NCBI GenBank assembly: GCA_946902875.1
Contig: OX336336.1
Span: 25,747,558 to 25,811,557, forward strand
Source: Nematopogon swammerdamellus
Taxonomy: Eukaryota; Arthropoda; Insecta; Lepidoptera; Adelidae
Length of the DNA stretch: 64,000 nucleotides
Reading direction: 5' to 3'
This document shows positions 58,875-64,000 of this stretch, in pieces (position 1 is the first letter of the stretch; every line of letters starts with the position of its first letter). Under the pieces are notes generated by a model, which was not told the origin of the DNA, did not search any database, and saw nothing but the letters and a program-made list of their open reading frames with translations. The translations under genes and the position numbers were made by a program.

Positions 58875-61800
58875 TAAATCGTAATAGGATGTAAGGGGCT
58901 AGTCTTCGTGAAGCCCAAATGTCAACCTTACCTGCACGTGGTGCATCCTGCTGAATTAACAAACAAGGCTCTGGCGACCGACTAATGGCGGTATAACCAT
59001 TCCAATATTACTAGGTCCAAATGCTTAGATCCGGTGACGGGCAGCAGCGTAACTGGGGAGGAAACCTAGCACTGCGATCACCAACCCGCCTGCCCAGCGT
59101 GGTGATTAAGGGCATAACCTCCCATGGACAACGCCAAAACAGAACGGCCCCCAGTTCCCGGTAGTCCTACTATTCCTGGCTACGGTAGCGGTCACGGTTA
59201 CGGTAGGACGGGGGGTGCTAAGAATCCCCGGGTTACGGAAGGCTACCAAACCCAACGATTATACCTGGCGAACTATAACACACGGACATTAAGAACGGAT
59301 GAGAGTTTGGAGGAGCTGGAAGTGGAATTGAGCAAGATAAGGTGGCACGTCTTGGGGCTATCGGAAGTCCGTAGACAGGGGGAGGACACGATAACCCTAG
59401 AATCTGGCCATATGCTCTATTTTCGAGAAGGAGACCAGCCTTCCCAAGGTGGTGTCGGGTTTCTCATCAACAAAGTCCTTATTAACAACGTCGTGGAAAT
59501 CGTGGGTGTGTCAACGCGGGTAGCATACCTAATACTGAAACTCACAGAAAAGTACTCATTGAAGATTATACAGGTATATGCGCCCACGTCTACACACACT
59601 GACGAAGAGGTGGAAGCCGTGTATGATGACATCTCTAAGACGATTCATAACACGGCTAAAACTCAATTCACCGTTGTTATGGGGGACTTCAACGCTAAAG
59701 TGGGAGTACAAATATGCAACGAATCTAAGGTGGGACCAAATGGCTACGGAAACAGAAACCATCGTGGACAAATGTTGGCAAACTTCCTAGAAATGGAAGG
59801 GCTCTTCTTGATGAATTCTTTCTTTAAGAAGAGACCCCAACGTAAGTGGACCTGGGAAAGTCCCGATGGTGGGACGAAAAATGAGATTGACTTCATCCTG
59901 GCGGACAAAAAGCGAATATTTGGAGATGTCTCAGTGCTAAACCGGTTTAAGACTGGAAGCGATCACAGACTTGTACGAGGCACTCTAAATATTAACTACA
60001 AGCTTGAACGGTCCCGTCTGATGAAGTCAACTCTCCGCCCAAATCTGCTCCAAGTCTCACAGAGCTCTGACAGCTTCGAGCTAGAGCTTAAAAATAGATT
60101 CGATTTGCTGGAAACCACAACGGACGTTGATGAGATGACCAACAATCTGGTGCAGGTCGTTCGAGAAGTGGGCTGCAAACATTTTAGAAATCAGCACAAG
60201 GGGAAACAGTCGAAACTTTCGAGTGAGACACTGGAAGCGATGAGACAGAGACGCGAGGCAATAGTTGATTCGTCAGGTCTTCGGGCTCAAAATGCCAAAA
60301 TAAAGAAGCTGATACGACGCGACCTTCGCCTGCACAATACACGCCGTGTGTATGAGGCGATAGAGCAGAATAAGGGCTCCAAAGTGTTCGTGCAGCAACT
60401 GGGCAGAAGCCACCTGACGAAACTTAAAACTGCAGATGGTCGAGCTGTCTCATCTAAGCCAGAACTACTCACAGAAGTCGAAAAGTTCTACGAACGGCTA
60501 TATGACTCACGAGCTGCTGCTCCTACAGTCCCCGACAAAGACGACCGACGAGCCAGATTAACCCGCCACTACACGGAGGATATCCCAGACGTCAACATGG
60601 GCGAGATCAGGATTGCTCTAGAGCAGCTTAAAAATAACAAGGCTCCTGGTGAAGACGGAGTTACTACAGAGCTTCTCAGAGCCGGGGGGACAACGGTCCT
60701 CAAGGAACTACAGAGGCTCTTCAACTCTGTCATACACGGTGGCATTACGCCAGAGTCGTGGAACAGGAGTGTGGTCGTATTGTTCTTCAAGAAAGGAGAC
60801 AAAGCCTTGTTGAAGAACTATAGGCCCATCTCGCTCCTGAGCCACGTATATAAGCTGTTCTCGAGAGTCCTCACCAATCGTCTCGCCCGAAGGTTCGACG
60901 ACCACCAGCCGCCAGAGCAGGCCGGGTTTCGGAGGGGTTACAGTACCGTAGACCACATCCACACCTTACGGCAGATTATACAGAAGTCCGAAGAGTATAA
61001 TCGGCCACTGTGTCTCGCTTTTGTGGACTACGAGAAAGCCTTTGACTCTATCGAAACCTGGGCTGTTATGGAATCCTTACAGCGATGCCAAACCGATTGG
61101 CGATACATTGAGGTGCTGAAATGTCTCTATAGTGCCGCGACAATGACCGTGCAAATACAGGACCAGCAGACGAAACCTATCCAATTGCATCGTGGAGTCA
61201 GGCAGGGAGACGTTATATCTCCGAAACTGTTTACGAATGCATTGGAAGATATATTCAAGCTGCTGGATTGGGAAAAGCACGGCATTAATATTAACGGCGA
61301 GTACATTTCACACCTACGTTTCGCGGATGACATAGTCGTGATAGGCGAATCGCTGGAGGAGCTGAATCACATGCTGAACGGCCTCAATGTCGCCTCCCGC
61401 CGAGTCGGCCTCGGGATGAATTTGGACAAGACGAAAGTCATGTTCAACGAACACGTCGTCCCGGGGCACGTAACAGTTGGAGAGGCGACCCTCGAAGTTG
61501 TGCAGAACTATGTCTATCTTGGACAAACCATCCAACTAGGGAAGCACAACTTTGACAAGGAGGCCAACAGAAGGATTCAGCTAGGCTGGGCGGCATTTGG
61601 GAAACTCCGCCACATCTTTTCATCCTCCATCCCACAGTCATTGAAGACGAAGGTCTTCAATCAGTGCGTTCTGCCGGTAATGACGTACGGAGCGGAAACG
61701 TGGACCCTGACGATGGGCCTGGTCCACAAATTTAAAGTCGCTCAGCGAGCTATGGAAAGAGCAATGCTCGGCATTTCTTTGACCGATAAAATCCGTAACG

Positions 61801-62091
61801 ACGTGATACGTCAAAGAACTAAGGTAGTCGACATTGCTAAGAAAATAAGCAAGCTGAAGTGGCAGTGGGCTGGGCACATCTGTCGTAGACCCGACAACCG
61901 ATGGGGTAGACGGGTGCTCGAATGGAGGCCACGTACAAGCAAACGTAGCGTGGGACGCCCCCCGGCTAGGTGGACAGATGACCTAAAAAAGGTAGCCGGG
62001 AGTGGATGGATGAGAAGAGCGGAAGACCGCGTGTGGTGGCGTGCCTTGGGAGAGGCCTATGTCCAGCAGTGGACCGATACAGGCGATGATG
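58875..62091 (+). mobile_element. RTE-clade non-LTR retrotransposon, apparently full length
   Basis: Inserted in the left arm of the TIR element; the arm sequence aggtaaa is duplicated at 58868-58874 and 62092-62098. A ~250-base 5' UTR (gatgtaaggggctagtcttc, gtggtgcatcctgctg) precedes the ORF. There is no 3' UTR: the element ends in gatgatg within the ORF. Short 3' ends with TGA-type repeats are typical of RTE elements. Confidence 0.88.
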
Positions 62092-62132
62092 AGGTAAAGG
62101 TTCAAAGTATAATGTGTGATAGATTATTGTAA
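59124..62132 (+). CDS. RTE-type ORF2: APE endonuclease plus reverse transcriptase
   Basis: A 1,002-codon frame with no internal stop or frameshift. The Gly/Pro-rich N-terminus leads into an APE-type endonuclease: LANYNTRTL (48-56), LGLSEVRR with Glu 81, MGDFNAKVG (186-194), EIDFILA and GSDHRLVRG (about 278-286). The RT follows: KAPGEDGVTTELL, NYRPISLLSHVYKLFSRVL, motif A AFVDYEKAFDS with Asp 635, RGVRQGDVISP, and motif C FADD at 733-736. The C-terminal region has KVAQRAMERAML, KLKWQWAGHICRR and GRPPARW. All catalytic residues expected for both enzymes are present. The last ~13 codons (VKVQSIMCDRLL) and the stop come from the host TIR element, because the insertion boundary is at 62091. The M at 59124 is the first in frame; CTCCCATGG context is acceptable. 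Confidence 0.92.
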   Translation: MDNAKTERPPVPGSPTIPGYGSGHGYGRTGGAKNPRVTEGYQTQRLYLANYNTRTLRTDESLEELEVELSKIRWHVLGLSEVRRQGEDTITLESGHMLYFREGDQPSQGGVGFLINKVLINNVVEIVGVSTRVAYLILKLTEKYSLKIIQVYAPTSTHTDEEVEAVYDDISKTIHNTAKTQFTVVMGDFNAKVGVQICNESKVGPNGYGNRNHRGQMLANFLEMEGLFLMNSFFKKRPQRKWTWESPDGGTKNEIDFILADKKRIFGDVSVLNRFKTGSDHRLVRGTLNINYKLERSRLMKSTLRPNLLQVSQSSDSFELELKNRFDLLETTTDVDEMTNNLVQVVREVGCKHFRNQHKGKQSKLSSETLEAMRQRREAIVDSSGLRAQNAKIKKLIRRDLRLHNTRRVYEAIEQNKGSKVFVQQLGRSHLTKLKTADGRAVSSKPELLTEVEKFYERLYDSRAAAPTVPDKDDRRARLTRHYTEDIPDVNMGEIRIALEQLKNNKAPGEDGVTTELLRAGGTTVLKELQRLFNSVIHGGITPESWNRSVVVLFFKKGDKALLKNYRPISLLSHVYKLFSRVLTNRLARRFDDHQPPEQAGFRRGYSTVDHIHTLRQIIQKSEEYNRPLCLAFVDYEKAFDSIETWAVMESLQRCQTDWRYIEVLKCLYSAATMTVQIQDQQTKPIQLHRGVRQGDVISPKLFTNALEDIFKLLDWEKHGININGEYISHLRFADDIVVIGESLEELNHMLNGLNVASRRVGLGMNLDKTKVMFNEHVVPGHVTVGEATLEVVQNYVYLGQTIQLGKHNFDKEANRRIQLGWAAFGKLRHIFSSSIPQSLKTKVFNQCVLPVMTYGAETWTLTMGLVHKFKVAQRAMERAMLGISLTDKIRNDVIRQRTKVVDIAKKISKLKWQWAGHICRRPDNRWGRRVLEWRPRTSKRSVGRPPARWTDDLKKVAGSGWMRRAEDRVWWRALGEAYVQQWTDTGDDEVKVQSIMCDRLL

Positions 62133-62578
62133 TTTAATCTTGTAAATTCTCTGAAAAATAAGTGGGTGAAAAGTGGTAAAAACGTTCGAAAATGCATTTG
62201 CTATTTCGTCACAAATACGTCCATACAAAAAACGCTCGCGCACGGCAACGGCCCAAATTTAGAATGTTCAAAGATAGTTCAGTGAAAAACCATTTATTCT
62301 GTAAGCGTTTGAGTTTATTTAGATGATTCTTAGTCTTATTGACTCTAAGCTCAATGAAGCATTTTTCGTATTAGATGCATTTGTAAAAAATGGCAAGGGA
62401 AATAGCAAAGACATTTTTTAACGATTTTACCACTTTTCAACCGCATATTTTAAAAGGAATTTATAAAATTAAATGAAAATAATGTATTCACATTATACCT
62501 TGAATCTTTACCTAACTATAGGCATATATATTATAGTTAAATCACTTGAAATTTGGGTATGGTTAGGGAAATACGAAG

Positions 62579-62620
62579 TGCTTTTGCCTAGTACGGGGGG
62601 TACTAGGCAAAAGCACTTAA
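62579..62620. repeat. Palindrome at the right end of the TIR element
   Basis: aagtgcttttgcctagtac, a gggg centre, then gtactaggcaaaagcactt: 19-base perfect arms. The right half repeats the TIR terminus outside the element. Confidence 0.88.
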
Positions 62621-62971
62621 GAGCGTTCCGTGCAAAATGACAGGCGACGGTGCTGCCACTCAAGTAAATAATATATATCTCTTAAACAAAGCCATAACTG
62701 TAAAAAACAACACATGAAACTGTAGTTCATTTTGATTATGATATCCTAAGATACTAAGATACGGATTACGGTGGCCACCGTAATCCGTTATAATGATTGT
62801 GCATAAACTGAGCAATACAAAACTGTTTTCAGTATCTTAGAATATCATAATCAAAATCAACTGCAGTTTCATGTGTTGTTTTTTTTTCCAGTTATGGCTT
62901 TGTTTAAGAGATATATATTATTTACTTGAGTGGCAGCACCGTCGCCTGTCATTTTGCACGACACGCTCTTA
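62618..62971. mobile_element. 354-bp hairpin MITE, taagagcg ends
   Basis: The left arm taagagcgttccgtgcaaaa, tgacaggcgacggtgctgcc, ... cacatgaaactg pairs over ~115 bases with the right arm ending gcagcaccgtcgcctgtcat and acacgctctta. The inner ggattacggtggccaccgtaatcc is a separate perfect palindrome. It abuts the next MITE at a shared TTA. Confidence 0.88.
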
Positions 62972-63106
62972 GGCCCACTTGCACCAACACGAGTTTAAAG
63001 TTAAGTAGCGAGTTATGGATTTAAACGCGGTTCCCACATACAACGGGTGCTAGCTTAACGAGTTAAACTGGTTTATATATTAAATTTGTGTTGGTGCAAG
63101 TGGGCC
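62972..63106 (-). mobile_element. 135-bp TWA-type MITE
   Basis: Same family as 43281, 54113 and 34070; TTA at 62969-62971 and 63107-63109. The left TTA is also the end of the MITE at 62618-62971. A 10-base internal deletion (one gtttagcgagttaaact unit) explains its shorter length. Confidence 0.93.
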
Positions 63107-63109
63107 TTA

Positions 63110-63659
63110 AGGTTTTAGTAACATTTCTCTATTTACTTTATTACTTGCACTCTCTATGCAGCTCTTGGAAATCATAAATTATTACAGTTAGAAACGCTGA
63201 CACCGAAATTCCCCAGTACAGGTTTTTCCACAGCAGCGGCGTGTTTCCACGCTTGAAAAAAACCCCCCATAGAACTAGTGGTCGATAAATTAGCTATTAG
63301 CGTGGCGTCGCGATGCGCCGCGGCCGACTTCCACCCCCGCCCCGTAGAATGAAATATATCCATAAAATTTCCGCAGCGCCGCCGTGTGCCACCACCCCAG
63401 AAGCCAGGTGAAGGTGTGGCGTGTTTGCCCGCCAACCACTAACAACAGCCGAGCCCAGGCGAGCAATCGAAGTACAGTTGCTTTCACGAGTCATGTCATG
63501 ACATGAGTACAAATGGGACAGTGGACTAACATTGCACGCAAGTGTACAGTTCCCTCAAAACTTTAATGTCGCTCGACCTACCTGCGCAGTCAACGAATTT
63601 TAGGTCATACATAATTCGTAAAACATAGGGTGGTAGACTTTAATGTCGCTCGCATCTTG
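63110..63659. other. No gene found
   Basis: No supported exon; no mobile-element hallmark recognised. Confidence 0.35.
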
Positions 63660-64000
63660 AGGTGCGTACAGACATCGCGAGGCATGCGGCGCGAATGGTT
63701 CGACACGCATGCTTTAACCTGAGGCATGCGCGCAACATTTATGCATAACTCCTGAACGGCACATGCTCAAGCTGAGCACGCAAACAACCACGCACGCACA
63801 TGCTCAAGCTGCGGCGCGAATGGTTCGTCACGCATGCCTCGGGCTGTGTGCACGTGAGTGCTCACTGTGAGCATTCGCCGCGTACGCTCGTTGCGAGGCA
63901 ATAAACGCGCTGCCTCAGTGCGAGCCGTGCGTTCCGTGTGGACAGCTGTATTGTGTTGCGTGCGCCGTCCACACTTAACGCACGGCTCGCACTGAGGCAG
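63660..64000. repeat. GC-rich inverted repeats running off the window
   Basis: ctgcctcagtgcgagccgtgcgt (63910) and its complement acgcacggctcgcactgaggcag (to 64000) form a perfect hairpin at the window edge. Upstream, gcggcgcgaatggttcg followed by acgcatgc occurs twice (63688 and 63811). Probably one end of a MITE cut by the window. Confidence 0.65.

Larger units (their letters stand above)
58786..62599. mobile_element. TIR element with ~110-base arms, host of the RTE insertion
   Basis: The left arm tactaggcaaaacatcacat ... tataatttatatgcttatag, ttaggtaaa, and its continuation after the RTE (ggttcaaagtataatgtgtg) pair with the right arm cacattataccttgaatctt, tacctaactataggcatata ... gcttttgcctagta. 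Without the RTE the element is about 0.6 kb and has no ORF. TTAA occurs outside at 58775-58778 and 62617-62620, but runs of G separate it from the arms. Confidence 0.8.

Overview
The window looks like nuclear DNA of a lepidopteran (moth or butterfly). It is an inference from two things: an insect-type, many-exon gene with GC-rich exons in AT-rich introns, and a very dense load of non-LTR retrotransposon pieces, 5S- and tRNA-headed SINEs, TIR/hairpin MITEs and tandem arrays. I see no bacterial, viral or plasmid gene organisation.

The main gene runs on the minus strand from 35,172 down to 1,989. It is the insect orthologue of the cytokinesis RhoGEF Ect2/pebble (pbl). Thirteen coding exons can be placed; all have acceptor AG and donor GT, and all reading phases join. 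Together they give 2,032 coding bases, about 677 codons: BRCT1 and BRCT2 (exons at 35.0, 31.7, 30.2 and 12.0 kb), a basic Ser-rich linker (10.5 kb), the DH domain (10.05, 8.2, 7.4, 6.5 and 5.5 kb) and the PH domain (5.5, 3.8, 2.6 and 2.0 kb). The N-terminus (before the VLGP stretch that precedes BRCT1) and the C-terminal tail are not found. Degenerate or truncated copies of its own exons lie beside three of the real exons.

Inside its 18-kb intron (12.2-30.2 kb) sits a second minus-strand coding block, 17,937-19,439. It encodes a Ser/Pro-rich protein of at least 500 residues with about 15 S/T-P sites, and I do not recognise it. The same intron also carries a 5'-truncated retrotransposon with a restriction-like endonuclease (R2/R4-like), framed by a perfect 384-bp direct repeat.

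From 35.2 kb to the right end there is no convincing host gene. This part is a mosaic of retroelement 3' ends, SINEs, MITEs, a 104-bp satellite (49.0-49.7 kb), a ~32-bp minisatellite (53.85-54.67 kb) and a GC-rich stretch at 56.0-56.95 kb. At 58.8-62.6 kb a TIR element with ~110-bp arms has been split by an RTE-type retrotransposon with an intact 1,002-codon APE-RT reading frame. Nesting order, empty/filled sites and target-site duplications can be read for many elements. Four copies of one MITE family all carry TWA duplications; at least three copies of one retroposon family carry exactly 12-bp duplications.
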